From: Saxidomus purpurata
Lineage: Eukaryota > Mollusca > Bivalvia > Venerida > Veneridae
Assembly (NCBI GenBank): GCA_022818135.1
Contig: JAFMSR010000009.1
Location: forward strand, 22,227,159 to 22,291,158
Length of the DNA stretch: 64,000 nucleotides
Direction: 5' to 3'
Shown: piece after piece, positions 21,780 to 35,134 of the stretch
How positions within the stretch are numbered: position 1 is the first letter of the stretch
Layout: each line of letters begins with the position of its first letter
Translations under genes and position numbers: made by a program
The notes under the pieces: model-generated
Databases searched by the model: none
Seen by the model: only the letters and a program-made list of their open reading frames with translations
Told to the model about the DNA's origin: nothing

Positions 21780-24470
21780 TGAAACAATCGTCATATTTCT
21801 TTTCTTAAGAGGTTTTCAGTGGCAAACGTAATGAACGACTGTTTTCTATCACAATATATCAACAGATTTTGTCGCTTTGCTCATCAAAGGAATTCATTGC
21901 ATTGTTTGTAAATACTTTTATATCTTTAATAAATAATCCCTTAATGTCTCTAAACAATTTCGAAACAAATATGTGCTTTTTGAGCTAAAATGTCGCGTGC
22001 CTATGAAATAGTTTGTAGACTAAGTGTCTTTGTACAAATTCCCTATATTTTGAATTATTTTGTTCATAACAATATTGATTCGTTGTCAGATAACTATTCG
22101 ACAAAAAAACTTATTGTACTATATGTCAGAACGTCATATGATTTATGAGATACTCCCACAGCTATTAAAATGTGATTGAAAGAAATCCCAATACTTGATA
22201 TTATCTCTACGTAAGTTATTTCAATAATGACGATAATAATGAGGATATTATATCGCACGGTAGTTAAGGCAAAACATGTTAAACAACATGCACAAGGCTT
22301 GTAGTGATAAAACATTTCAAATGGTGCATTGTGCGATTATAAGCTTATGACGAAGTAAAAATATTAAATCGATCGAGCCGCTCTTCTCTGAGTAAGTTTC
22401 CAATTCTTTCTGAACACACAGCCGCGCCCACTGCCACTTCGTCACTTTGTATGTTTAAACTAAAGTTGTAGTATTCCCAAATCATGGTGACATAGTTTGG
22501 CTTTGTGGAGTTCACTTTATAGACTGAATGTAATTATGAAGAAATTTTGCTCCTCATTTATTTGTCAATGTTTCGTCCTATATAATAGGATTTAATTGAA
22601 ATAGTTTAATACACTTAAAGAAAGTTCATAATAATTTTAAGTTTTGCAAACAAATTTCAGTGTTAATCTGGTATGACCTTTGCATTTATCTCTTGATCTA
22701 TTGTCTGGTATTCGAGGCTACCATGACACAATTAGGACCAGTTGTACAGTTCTGTAAACTCATTTAGGATTGGTGACTTTGACTTTTCGATCAAACTTTT
22801 TGCATGCTACTTGTTGACAGTGACGTCCGAATGCTAACCATGTAAAAGCAGCTAAAATAGATCTAAGAAAGTGCTGTTTTCTGACATTTTGTAGAAATAC
22901 CATATTTCTATCAATTATCACATTTTCCCTTATTGACAGTTAAGGCTAAATTTTCAATTTGTTTTTAAACGTATGCTTTCGGTTCCGACCGTTTGTAAAG
23001 TATCCTGCTCACCATTAATACTGTGACAAAGCATACTACTATCCTTATCTCAATGTTGCAGCTTTGCTAATTGGAACTCAACTGATTCATAAAGTACAGA
23101 CTCTGTTTCTCTCTGATTAGCCCAAAGTAGCAGCCTTTTGTTATTATAGTCAAATAGGGACAATGTGAGAAATGTTCAGGTCGTATTCACTTGTCTTTCT
23201 GTACCCCTGTAAGTTAGGCCATCAGAAGCGGAGACACCTTTCTTTGACCCTCCTGTTGTGAAATGCAGCTGAAGAATAACTATGACCTGCAAATATCTTT
23301 TGTTGACAGTCAGTTACATCTAAACATTTTGTTGCAACATTTTTATGTTGCAAGTGTTAAGAACTTGTTTCTTGATTTGACATCTATCAATTTTAAGCAT
23401 TCCTTTACCCACAATAGAAGGTCAATTTCAAAATGGTCGAAATTCTGTTGGATAAAGTCCGAGTAACGCATGTGAGAGTGCAATCATCTCATTTGAAAAT
23501 GTTAACAATTCAATGCAGATAGGAATTTTGTTTTATTCCAATTATAAGTGACTTGAATTAGTTTATAAGTTTATACATTGAATTTAGATATATGTAGTTA
23601 TGTCATACACAACAAAGGGGAAATGTGTTAAAGAGGTCGAAGTTGTTTTCTACCGGGATATCATTAAATTCTGACTAGGGGTTTTGGAGATTTAGCCTCC
23701 ACAAGATTGCGTCTACAGACGGACAGATAGACATACAGACAAATAAGTTGAATCCAGTTACCCCCCCCCCCCCACACACACACACACATAAACTCCCGTA
23801 CACTTTGTGTAGGGTATAAATAATATTGTTCACATATATAACTCCCACCATTTGATTGCACACAATTTGAAGATGAGACTACTTGCATACAATTCATGCA
23901 TGAAGGATATGCCATATGTCTTACCTCGTTTTGAATTGTTTTACTTCCGTTTTAATAGCTGTACAATTTTCATGTACAGTAATACGTTTTTGAACGCTCG
24001 TATTGATTATTATCCTTCAGAAAAAAAGATGTCCTTGAGCAACTCTGGAATGTAAACATGGCTATATAGCTTCCTCTAAATAGTCCTTAAATATACCTTT
24101 CATATAAAAATATGGATGTGTTGAAAGCATGACTTTAGTTATATGAAAATCAATGTACCATAAAAAGGTAATATTCAGAACATATTGGAAGTGTTTGCAA
24201 TTGATTTAGTTAATTGCCAAGTATATAATACAGAATAGTTAAATATTCACGATAATATTGAAATGATAGAAATATACTAAAATGATTGTCTGGATATTTA
24301 TTCTTGTAATTTATACTTATGTGTTAAAGTGCATACACTGTTATATGGAAACACTCCGCTGAATTTTTTCTGCCATGATCATTTTATCGCTTCAACGCTT
24401 AATGCAACGTTTATGCAAAGTACACATGATATTGACAGTTTTTTCTGAGAGAAGGGATATCATGTATATT
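21780..24470. other. non-coding, no recognisable gene
   Basis: AT-rich, with short isolated frames that show no domain similarity. The only simple repeat is a poly-C run followed by (CA)n at 23761-23789. Confidence 0.45.
23761..23789 (+). repeat. (C)n(CA)n simple repeat
   Basis: Thirteen C residues are followed by several CA units. Overlapping minus-strand frames with a GGGG-coded Gly run and CVCV residues are artefacts of it. Confidence 0.9.
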
Positions 24471-24501
24471 TATGCCCCCTAACGAAGTTTATGGGGGTAT
24501 A
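24471..24501 (+). other. hairpin heading the 146-bp array
   Basis: TATGCCCCCT and GGGGGTATA are complementary across a short loop. The hairpin lies 60 bp upstream of the first array unit and is followed by a GGTCGGGCGG-type run. A similar hairpin-plus-satellite layout is seen in Helitron/Helentron-derived non-autonomous elements. Confidence 0.55.
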
Positions 24502-24564
24502 TAGGAGTCACCCGGTGGTTGGTCAGTCGGTCGGGCGGCCGGTCGGGCGGTCCGTTGCATTTTT

Positions 24565-26166
24565 CTTGTCCGGAGCATAACTTGAAAACTACTAGATGGA
24601 ATTCAATACAACTTCATACAATGGTCAAGCACATTGAGAGGAAGTGCAGTGCACAAGAAACATAACTCCATCTTGACTAATTACAGAGTTATTGCCCTTT
24701 ATTACTTTTACTTGTCCGGAATATAACTTGAAAGCTACTGATTGGAATTCAATACAACTTCATACAATGGTCAAGTACATTGACAGGAAGTGCCGTACAC
24801 AGGGACCATAACTTTATCTTGACTCATTACAGAGTTATTGCCCTTTGTTATTTTTCCTTGTTCGGAGCATAACTTGAAAAATACTGGTTGGAATTCAATA
24901 CAACTTCATACAATGGTCAAGTACATTGAGAGGAAGTGCAGTGCACAGGAATCATAACTCTATCTTGTCTCATTACAGAGTTATTGCCCTTTGTTATTTT
25001 TCCTTGTTCGGAGCATAACTTGAAAACTACTGGTTGGAATTCAATACAACTTCAAACAATGGTCAAGTATATTGAGAGGAAGTGCAGTGCACAGGAATCA
25101 TAACTCTATCTTGACTCATTACAGAGTTATTGCTCTTTGTTACTTTTCATTGTCCGGAACATAATTAAAAAACTACTGGTTGGAATTCAATTAAACTTCA
25201 TACAATGGTCAAGCACAATAGGAGGAAGTGCACTGCAAAAGAACAATAACTTCATCTTGACTAATTACAGAGTTATTGTCCTTATGTTACTTTTCCTTGT
25301 CCGGAGCATAATTGAAAAACTACTGGTTGGAATTCAATACAACTTCATACAATGGTCAAGTACATTAAGAGAAAGTACAGTGCAAAAGAATAATTACTCT
25401 ATCTTGACTCATTACAGAGTTATTGCCCTTTGTTACTTTTACTTGTCCGCAGCATAGTTCGAAAACTACTGGTTGGAATTCAATACAACTTCATACAATG
25501 GTCAAGCACAATGAGAGGAAGTGCAGTGTACAAGAACCATAACTCTTTCTTGACAAATTACAGAGTTATTGCTCTTTGTTACTTTTCCTTGTCCGGAGCA
25601 TAATTCGAAAACTGCTGGTTGGAATTCAATATAACTTCATACAATGGTCTAGCAAAATGAGAGGAAGTGCAGTGCAAAAGAACAATAACTCTATTTTGAC
25701 TTATTACAGAGTTATTGCTCTTTGTTACTTTTCCTTGTCCGGAGCATAATTGAAAACTACTGGTTAGAATTCAATACAACTTCATACAATGGTCAAGTAC
25801 ATTGAGAGGAAGTGCAGTGCACAGGAATCATAACTCTATCTTGACTCATTACAGAGTTATTGCTCTTTGTTACTTTTCCTTGTCCGGAGCATAATTGGAA
25901 AATTACTGGTTGGAATTCAATACAACTTCATTCAATGGTCAAGTGCATTTAGAGGAAGTGCAATGTACAAGAACCATAACTCTTTCTTGACTCAATACAG
26001 AGTTAATGCCGATTGTTTCTTTTACTTGTCCGGAGCATAGTTCAAAAACTACCGGTTGGAATTCAATACAACTTCATACAATGGTCAAGCACAATGAGAG
26101 GAAGTGCAGTGTACAAGAACCATAACTCTATCTTGACAGATTACAGATTTAATGCCAAGGACAATA
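24565..26166 (+). repeat. 146-bp tandem array, eleven units
   Basis: Units start at CTTGTCCGGA or a variant at 24565, 24711, 24857, 25003, 25149, 25296, 25442, 25588, 25734, 25879 and 26025, so spacing is 145-147 bp throughout. Each unit has GGAATTCAATACAACTTCAT, ACAATGGTCAAG, GAGAGGAAGTGCAGTG and ATTACAGAGTTATTGC. Frames such as 25137-25457, with their repeated GIQ-NFIQWSST, are translations of the repeat and not genes. The unit belongs to the interspersed satellite class common in bivalve genomes. Confidence 0.93.
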
Positions 26167-26254
26167 TCTCTAATTTCTTTTGCAAGGTAGTATTAATCAC
26201 ATTTAGTGATAGGTCTAGTTTTTAGTAATGTCACACTGTACCTAGAGATTTAAA

Positions 26255-26840
26255 TCTTTTCAGGGTTCAGGTGTAGCTCTAACTACCCATACCCGCCTGT
26301 TTATTTTCCTAGTTTCTTATTCACAAATTTAGACTGACAATACATATTTGATCGTATAATTGATCCAACATTTGCTGTAACGGCTTCCTGATTGTAATCT
26401 CAATGTATTTAAAGTATAGACCGTGCTTGTCATTGTATTTTCTTATTTAGGTTTAATTTAAATGATTTTAAAAAAACTAGGACCTTAGTTTACAGACTAA
26501 AATAGACAAGATCTTTTCTTTTGCCCCGATTATACCACGGGTATTACATTACGATACTTAAATATTCGGTCAACCCGAAATATCGATTTACAACTGTCAT
26601 AAAGATTCGCGTGACAACAATGTTTGGCACACTTGAATAGAACGCTCATTTTGAAATACTGTATCATGTTAAGGATAACCTTAATCTGCCCTTCTCAATA
26701 AAAGAAATCAACGAACTTTAGTACACATACAATGTACTATTTACAGCTTGAGGAAATATGCACGGTTCTAACAAGATTATCCTAATTTGCAATGCAATAA
26801 AGAACCAAATATGCTACGAATTATGGTGTCCTTATTTGTG
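26255..26840 (+). repeat. duplicated block S, copy B
   Basis: Collinear with 9540-9735 joined to 10985-11400, but without the 1.2-kb TIR element found there. Landmarks: GTGTAGCTCTAACTACCCAT, CTAGGACCTTAGTTTACA and CTCATTTTGAAATACTGTA. Confidence 0.65.
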
Positions 26841-27214
26841 TTCAGTCCTGTACAATACATTTTATATGAATATTGTATGTTCAATACCTGGCATCTTTAA
26901 ACCAATAAGTGAGACTACAGAGTACATGTAGTTAATGTTTTATATACCGTGCAAGAATATGGTTACATGTATAGGTTTGCAACAAGTACAGTAGGTATCC
27001 TGAGAATTTTATAAAGTCCATTTACGTTACAGAATGACATATCCTGTAATGATATAAGGAAAGACCAAAGGCAGATCAAAGGATGACCGCACGTGGTCTC
27101 TTTGAATAAATGCCTAATCTACGAAACGAGGTTAATAACAAAAGTATTTGAGTAGCAATTACAAATTAATACCGACGTTTAATCAAATCTGGAGTATTAA
27201 AGTTTGTTAGTTCT

Positions 27215-28003
27215 CTTGATCTGACACGATGTGTCTGTCGTTTGCCACTGCCTTGTTAACACTCTGGAGGTCACATTTGACATCCAAGCTTCAAGGAAAT
27301 TGATCAAAATATTTATTTCAATGATATCTAGGTCAAGGTCGAGTCTGAGTCACATGGTCAAATCAAAGAAAAGACTCGCTAACACTATAGAAGCCACATT
27401 TAGTAAAAACTCATCATGAAACTTATATTAGTTAGAATGTTTTCATTAATGATTTCTAGGTCAAAATCAAGTTCGAATCTAGGTTTATACACCTGGGGTC
27501 TAAAACTAGGCACAAAGTCAATTAAAAGAGACATTGTTGACACTCATGTGGACAAGCTTAATATCATTGCTTTATTAACATTGATCAGAATGTTTATCCC
27601 TTTGATTTCTATGTCAAGTTTGAAACTATGTCACATGGGAACAATAAAGTACGTCAATAGAACAAATCAAATGAAAATCTTGTTTACACTCTGGAACCCA
27701 CATTTTAAATACCCAATCCTCATGGAATGTAAATGTCATGCGTGTTTGTCTTGATGATATCTAGGTCAAAATGCAATTTACTTCAATTATGATTAAAAAC
27801 TGGGTCACTATGTCAAATCCAAGAAAAACACATTTCATAGCCAATCATCATGTAATTTAGTCAGAATGTATGTCTTGTCAAGGTCAAACAAAATGTTTCT
27901 GTTTATGATCTTAAGTTTAAGTTTGAATTTCGGTCACATTTGGTCATAAGTAGGCCTTGTACTCGGGTGAGCGATATAGAGCTATCTTGGCCCTCTTGTT
28001 TTC
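27215..28003 (+). repeat. bivalve-type array ending in a hairpin
   Basis: Roughly 140-160-bp imperfect units carry ACTCT(A/G)GA(A/G)G(C/T)CACATTT, GTTAGAATGTTT, GATATCTAGGTCAA and GGTCACATGG-type clauses. The right end is GTGAGCGATATAGAGCTATC followed by TTGGCCCTCTTGTT, a terminal block repeated at 51550-51586. The 112-codon frame at 27416-27754 is a read-through of the repeat. Confidence 0.75.
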
Positions 28004-29049
28004 AGAAATAAAGTTACCAAAGCATCTAAGTTTAAGGCGATGCATTGTATAGTTAACTAAGATTAACGAAATGTAGAGAAATAAAATGAGCGTTTGAAAG
28101 TGTGTATCAGATGCAAGTTCTGGAATGACGCCTTTGACATCGCTTTTGCATTTTAATTGTTTTTATTTTTTAATATGCCAAAGCGATATGATACATTTCG
28201 ACGCGAGTACTAGTATGAACTTCATGAAAATGTCGTAGAGTAATTAATAAAACATCTAATCTACAATATATGAGAAATAAATATGTTTGAAGTAAATTAA
28301 CATTGAAAATATTAGATGTTTTTATCTGTGTCTCTGAAGCTTTTAAAAAAGGAAACAGAACAATATAGAAATCCCCTCATATCATCAAGCGCAGAACTCA
28401 TCATAAGCGGAACATAGTATATACATATATACACAGTATAATGAATTCCCAAGGTACATAGTCTGATGCTTAAATATTTACTACACAAAGGCATAGTTTT
28501 GGACACGACCAAGGGAAACATACACACCATAATGTTAACACAAAACGAAAATAGAAAAACACATGCTATTCATTTAATACAAGTCATAGGTTGAATCCGA
28601 GGCTGCCGCCTTCGAATGGTCAATTGCTTCTTCAAATATAGGTAACTAGGATTTAAACCTATTTATAGAATGCCAACAAGAATTTATATCTTTTTCATGT
28701 TTAGGGTTGGTGTTAAAGCATATGAAATTGATTCTAAACAAACTTGTTGAATTGACCTCAAGGTTACCACGGTGTCTTAGTCACATGAGCGTTTTGCATG
28801 TCTAACAAAGCGATTTAATAAAAACATAAATGTTTTAATGTGTGTGTTTTAATATGAAGCCGTGGGTGATTCAGCTAGAAAAATGGCCTGTACATGTATA
28901 CGAAACTGTAACTGTAAAAACAACATATTGATCATCTACAATACCTGTATATTTTGTGTCTTTAAAATGAATATATAGAGAAATAGCATGCTCCTGGCAA
29001 GTAAGTGTTTATGATATCATACACGTCTCACGTACATTATGCAAATATA
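28004..29049. other. non-coding, no recognisable feature
   Basis: AT-rich sequence between the array and block T copy B. Nothing supportable was found. Confidence 0.4.
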
Positions 29050-30735
29050 ACAACAATATAAGCTTGATATATTCTCAGCAGTTACATTGATATATTGCGG
29101 GACGTTTTCCATTTTCTGTCGTCTATTTCTTTCCCTTAGTCTACTAAATATGCTTTATAAATTAATTCAGACTGTGTTTGCGCAATTGAAATTTACTGAA
29201 TACACGCACAGCGTTTTTGTTCAATAAATTTAGAATCTTAAAGTCAAGCTTAACGTTTTTGTTTTATTTACTATTGTGAATTGTTAAAACTACAACACAC
29301 AACGCTACCTTCATTATATTACTACTGACGATCAGATATGAGTGCAATCTGGAGCTGTCAGAGCGTGTCAAGATCTCTAATCATGTTACAAACTAATATG
29401 TTTCCATCCGTAAACTTTGAAGGATAAACACTGTTTACCATATTTTAAGATATATACCATACACATGCAAAAATTAGATACATGTAATTGAACAATAACG
29501 TTCTGTGTTTGATTTACGTTGCATGCTCATTAGTTTTTGATAAAAGTCCCTCCATCTAAAACAGTGTGTCAAATTTCACATGTTTAAAGTGTTATTATTA
29601 TTCAAGGTGACCATAATAATTTCAAGAAAGACATATATCATAGATAATGAACATTTCTAAAGTTATTAACAGGACGTATGATTCTATGAAAGTTTCATAC
29701 CCATTGAATATAGCGGAATAAGAAACGTTTTTGACTATCATCGTCAAATAAAGACAATCCAACCTTTGTATTACGTATATTTTTATGAATAGTTTTCAGC
29801 ATAACGACATGATTTTAACTCATCTACAGTAATTTACCCTACATTTTTTACCATTGCCATTTTGAAATATAGCTTTATAACTCTAAAATCTATTTTAAAA
29901 ACAAAAGAAAGGTCATATAGCAGACTGAAAGAAAAACGTATAAGTGTTTTTTTTATTTAAGTAGTTTCAAAGCATTGTTTTAGCTGTTCGACAATGATGA
30001 ATAGAGAATAACATTATTTGTACATTATTTAAGTGTTTAGTGTTTTATTGATAAAACTAAACTAAGATGTTAAGTTCATCATTGTACCTTTCGCCTATTT
30101 TAAGTTCGTGTATAAATATACGTTGTCCTATTAATTAGATTCACTTTCTCTACATGAGAGACAATAATGGCCAGTAAACACCATTGTCCTCTTATCTCGT
30201 ACACATTTATCCTTTAACAAATAATCGCATAGTTTTCTTCAATCTTTTACCCTTCATACTTTATTGTGTGAAAAATGTGCTTCTATTATTTTCATTTATG
30301 CTTGCTCCTCTATTATACAGACAAAACTTAATTTTATGGTACATGCAACTACTGGTTCACACTGTCATTGTTTAAACATATACGGGAACATGTTCATATA
30401 TGAAAGGCCCCATACCGATCAACAATTGAAAAAAATGTATATTCAATAATATATCGATGTAACAAACGTTAACCGTTCAGGCTTCTTATTGGCAAATGTC
30501 AGCGTTTAGTTAGCAAATACGTTTGACTTTTAAAGCAAACTTTAAACCTTAAACTCAGTTTTGAGTTATTTGGTATTTCCATGTTAAAATCTCACTGGTA
30601 TTTTGCTGTTTTATCTATGTAACACTTATTTATGATATGACTGTGGAGGTTTACCTTATTATTACATGCGCGCAAGATCACTGTTTACATATTCATTTGG
30701 ACGATAAGTGAGTGTTCAGTTTTTCTTTTGCTCGT
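29050..30735 (+). repeat. duplicated block T, copy B
   Basis: It carries the block T landmarks: TTGCGGGACGTTTTCCATTT, CAGTAAACACCATTGTCCTC, ATGCTTGCTCCTCTATTATA, ATATATGAAAGGCC, the ATTGG box and GTGTTCAGTTTTTCTTTTGC. Collinearity with copies A and C stops near 30735, before the TATA-like and GTAAGTA segment. This copy therefore lacks the putative 5' exon. Confidence 0.6.
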
Positions 30736-32197
30736 GTGAGAGAGAATGTGAACTCTTGCTCGCAGAACAAATACTATATATCTCCGGCAGAGCATTATTC
30801 GCCATATATAGCTCACTTGGTGAAATTGGAGCTATATACGGAACACCTGTTACTCTTTTCCAAATATAGCTCATTACAGCGGTTTCATGTATCATAATCC
30901 CAAGTAGTTACTATTTAATTTCAGATACTGAGATTCATTTCCACTTGAAATATAAAATATAACATGAGATGTGTACAAAGTTGACTGTGAATGGTTTTCA
31001 GAGAGCAGACCCAGTCAAAATATTTCACATATTAAGTCTTAAATCTAATGCGAGGGTCATAACTCTACAACTGTTTGGAAATCTAGATTTCTGTGTAGTT
31101 TGATGACTTTGGGACAACTACTTTATTTTGACAAAGAACTATAGCTATGCAGTAAGTGTTCTGTTACAACAAATTAAACATTCACACCTAATTAGCATTT
31201 ATTTCAAATTTGGTAACATTCTGTCGCATAGTTCAGAATCTTAGTCCCTGTCACAATATGATCAAGTACTAGTGTATATTTGGACGTATTCAAGGACCAT
31301 AACTGATATTACAGACTGCTATTACAGACCCAATTCAAAATATTAAAATCCAGGTGCACAACTTCACTTGTGAATTAACGTTCCTCTTAAGTCTGCTGAT
31401 TCTCGGTCAAATGGTACCTCAATATTATCAGAACGAAACTGCAAGAGCAAATATATATGCCTTTCCCGCCTCCCAACGTTGGGGCATAAATCCTTATCTT
31501 AAAATGACACTCTACTTCAAACTTGGAAATTTCTTTTAGTATTTTAGTTATGGAATTGCTTTGAAAACAAAGTACATACATGTACAGTTTGCATTTATCT
31601 GCAAGAAATAATTTATATAAACACATCATACATGTTAAGTAGTTAAGAAGAATGAAAACATGCCTTTACAGATGTAGCATAAATATAAGAGACGAAAAGG
31701 CTAATGGATTCATATATGTATTATACACAAAAATGGCCGAGCAGTGCCTTTAGTTATATAGTTTATGCCATAGTACATTTCTACTTAGTGAGTGCTCTAC
31801 GCATGTCAGTTATAGCCACGTAAAACGTTTCCATTATTCAACATGTTCAGAATCAGCAGACAAAAAAAATATGTTGACTGTAGAATATCCCTTTCGGAAA
31901 TCAAACTGTGCATCTGCGTAAATCGTATATTTATTACACCACTCTTGTAATCTTGTGGCTATAATTAGGGTAAAACCTTTCGCAATATAGCAACATAAGC
32001 GTTATTTCTCTATACATATGTGTTTCATTGTCATTGCCCTTCTTAGACAATGTAATTACTAAACCTTTCATCCATGCTTCGGGAAAGATCCCACTCTGAA
32101 ACAAAGCACTGAAAGTACTGGTGGGATAATTGTGTTGGCATGTGTAAATTAAGTTTAGACAAGCATTACTGATATGTCCAACTCCAAAATGTATGTG
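30736..32197. other. non-coding, no recognisable gene
   Basis: AT-rich. A few clauses such as GAGGGTCATAACTC at 31049 and AAGGACCATAACTG at 31290 resemble decayed bivalve arrays, but no period could be measured. Short frames at 30712-30897 and 31354-31629 have no domain content. Confidence 0.4.
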
Positions 32198-32445
32198 ACT
32201 CTCGATAGCTCAGTGGTGAGGGCGTTCGCCTCCGGAACGGGAGGTCTCGGGTTCGAATCCCAACCGAAGCACGAGATGTGTCCATGGGCAAAGACACTGA
32301 TACCACAAGTGCCTCAGTCTACTCAGCTGTAAATGGATAACAGCGATGAAAAACGCGCAGCCTCTCTCTCGCGAGCATGATGATATCTGGAATGTATGTT
32401 CGAGAGCGAGTAAAAAAGCTACGGTGCTTTCTTCGTAATCGAACT
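32198..32445 (+). mobile_element. tRNA-headed SINE
   Basis: The head has a pol III A box (TAGCTCAGTGGTGAGGGC) and B box (GGTTCGAATCC) in tRNA spacing. The anticodon stem-loop is degenerate and the acceptor stem does not close, so it is not a working tRNA. The body includes GTGCCTCAGTCTACTCAGCT and ends near CTTCGTAATCGAAC. This body resembles the conserved central domain of animal MetaSINE-type families, from memory. Pol III transcription would start in the head. Confidence 0.8.
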
Positions 32446-33039
32446 AAAATAAATTCGCATAAACTAAATGAAATACTGAAATGTTCAACTCCAAGTGATA
32501 TACTAAATTGTTCACTCTAAGACGTAAAAATATTCTCTCAAAGTCTTGTTTTAAGGTCTTTGGAATAAGAAGTATACACTCCCGCGCATATCTCCCGAGT
32601 AGTGCACTTACGTTTAGGAAGAACATATTGTTAGCATAATTTCAAAAATACCAAGCTTTTAAACGCAAAATTAAAACCTGCTACAGCAGTTTAAACGCAA
32701 CCTAACAAATCAAATTTGGGCAATGAAGATGACATAAATAATATAAATTATTCTACAAAATGCGGTCCGTAACAGTGGCTATGTCTCAAATTGCTTTCAA
32801 GTAATTGTTACGCTAGTCTGACAAATACAGTACTGATAATATTAAATACATATATTATCTACTAGTAAGTCCTAGTATGTAGCAACATAGACCATATGTA
32901 CGAACTGCAAGCCTTAGCTCCATACAGTGTGAATTTATGCCCTCTTGGTGTATCGCATATCAACCAGAAGAACATAACTGTTTCATACAACTCTGTATAC
33001 TCAAGTCAACTCAGAGAACTTTTTTTAGTTCGACTTTTC

Positions 33040-33900
33040 GAAGAAAATGGGTGCTATCCTACTCGCCTCGGTGTCTGTGTTGGTGTCACACCTTGTTTAA
33101 GTTTTTCGTACCACCTCACTTTATTTTAAAACCATCAGAGGCTTTGAAACTTACCATACTTGTTTACCAGCATAAACTCCATCAACAGTCAAGAGTACAT
33201 AACTCTGTAAAGGTTTTTGTAAGAATAATGGCCTTTTTTACTTAGAACGTGTATTGTGTGTGTGTAAGTTTTTTTTGTACCACCCCATATTATTTCAAAA
33301 CCATTATAGATATTGCTTTGAAACTTTCCATACCTATTTACCATCATTACCTCCCTCCACAGACAAGAATTATTGTCAGAATTATGCCCCTTTTTCACTT
33401 AGAAAATACATTGAATATGGTATAGATCCACTTATTGACTTAACCCCTTGATATATTGCTTTGAAACATGGAAAACTTGTTTGTATCATTACCCCCATCT
33501 GTATGTAAGAGAAGGTAGCTCTGTCGGTAAGATTAAAAAAAAACAACATTAGGGCCCTTTATCGACTTAGAATCTTGGTAAAGTTTTTCGTAGCAGTCCA
33601 CTTTTTGACTGAACTGTTTGAGATATTACTTTGAAGGTTGGAATACTTGTTTACCATCATTATCCCCAAGCGTAGGCGGGAGAAGGTAACTAAGACAAGG
33701 ATGGCCCTTTTTGACTTAGAGACTCAGTTAAAAGTTTCATTCTTGTCCACTTGTTGACTTAACCATTAAGATTTTGAGATATTACTTTGAAAGTTGGGAT
33801 AGGTATATACCATCATGACTACTATCTGTAAGCAAGAGAAGAATACTCCGTGAAAATGTTCTTGATTTGTACTTAGAAATTCCTAGCTAAAACCTTGTGT
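33040..33900 (+). repeat. ~150-165-bp tandem array, about five units
   Basis: Repeated clauses: GTTTTTCGTACCACC (33101), GTTTTTTTTGTACCACC (about 33268), AAGTTTTTCGTAGCAGTCCA (about 33582) and AAGTTTCATTCTTGTCCAC (about 33732). Each is followed by TTTGAAA-TT-CATACTTGTT-ACCATCAT and AAGAGAAGGTAACTC-like text. Units are 65-80% alike by eye. The frames at 32896-33451 are translations of the repeat. Confidence 0.75.
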
Positions 33901-33959
33901 GCAACTGGCACTGTCATGCACATATATCATTAACCACTTAAAGTAATAATTTAAAACTT

Positions 33960-35134
33960 TCCTGTAGTATTCAGGGATATCAAAAAATTAAATTTGATAA
34001 CACTTGACTTAATATCTTGCTAATTGTGGCCCTTGTTTATACAGATCCTTGTCTTACCTTTACTACCAAACTTTTGTTTTATTGGCAAGCACTGAAAAAA
34101 GTCGTGCGCGCTGTCCTGCTGACAGCTCTTGTGTCAGTTATTTATTTGTTGTCTACATTTGTATATTCACTAACATTTGACAGTAATAATTTAAAATTGT
34201 TTCCTTGCTTATGACTGGCCACATTTTTCTCATCTGCTGCGAGTGTTAATGCCAAATCGAGAATAAACATTGACCAAATATGGATAACTTCAGTGACAAC
34301 TATTTTAAATTTAGATTACGTTTGAAATATTTTTCTACACGAGAATACGCTATTGAAGATACATGTATAAGGATATTGATTTTAAAAGTGATGGTTTAAT
34401 TTGGTTGTACATAGTGACTTGCTGTAAGGAAAAAGTTTCCTGTAAAAAAATAATTAGACCAAGACATGAACCCATGTATATAACAGATGGAAGGAAAACT
34501 CAAGAGTATTTGTAATAAAAGAATTCACCACTGTTTTATTTATTAATAAGTAGAACTAGTATTTATTTTTTATTACACTTCATTGTATGCAGTATTTTTT
34601 GTACTGATTTCCTCGCCTTTTTAACGCCTTGATATTCAGCTCATTCTAAAGATGCAGTTTACACAGAAAGGTGCGTACATCATAGCTGAAACTATGATTA
34701 TTCAGGTGGGAGGGGTGAGGTTGTAAAATCATGTTTAGTGACCTAAACTCAGTCTTGCAAACATGTTATTACAACATTGATTAACGCTCTCGAAAATTAC
34801 TCATAAGAATGAATCTCCCAGACAGAAAGAAGTAATGTGGAACCATTCTATCTTGCCTTATGACACTACACTCAACACATTTTGGGATTGCGTTGCGCAT
34901 TTACTTTGTACTGTATCATTTACCACCAACGGTAAGACTGTTCACGCTAAAGTGTCTGATCCAATTTGTCGATGTATGAGCATGCATAACTTTGATGAAT
35001 AATGATGTTTGCTACGCTAAAACCGTAATTCATAGTTAAACGAACAATTTTGTGTGAATACGCCCAAACAGTACGCGTATTACATGCAATACTTGCCTAG
35101 TTATGCAGTGCACCACACGCAGAGGTGTCCAGGC
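33960..35134. other. non-coding, no recognisable feature
   Basis: AT-rich; nothing supportable. A 65-codon frame at 34017-34214 is hydrophobic but has no splice context or similarity. Confidence 0.4.

Noticed and set aside
32198..32273. Possible functional tRNA gene
   Set aside because: The A and B boxes are good, but the anticodon stem and acceptor stem do not pair correctly and a SINE body follows directly.
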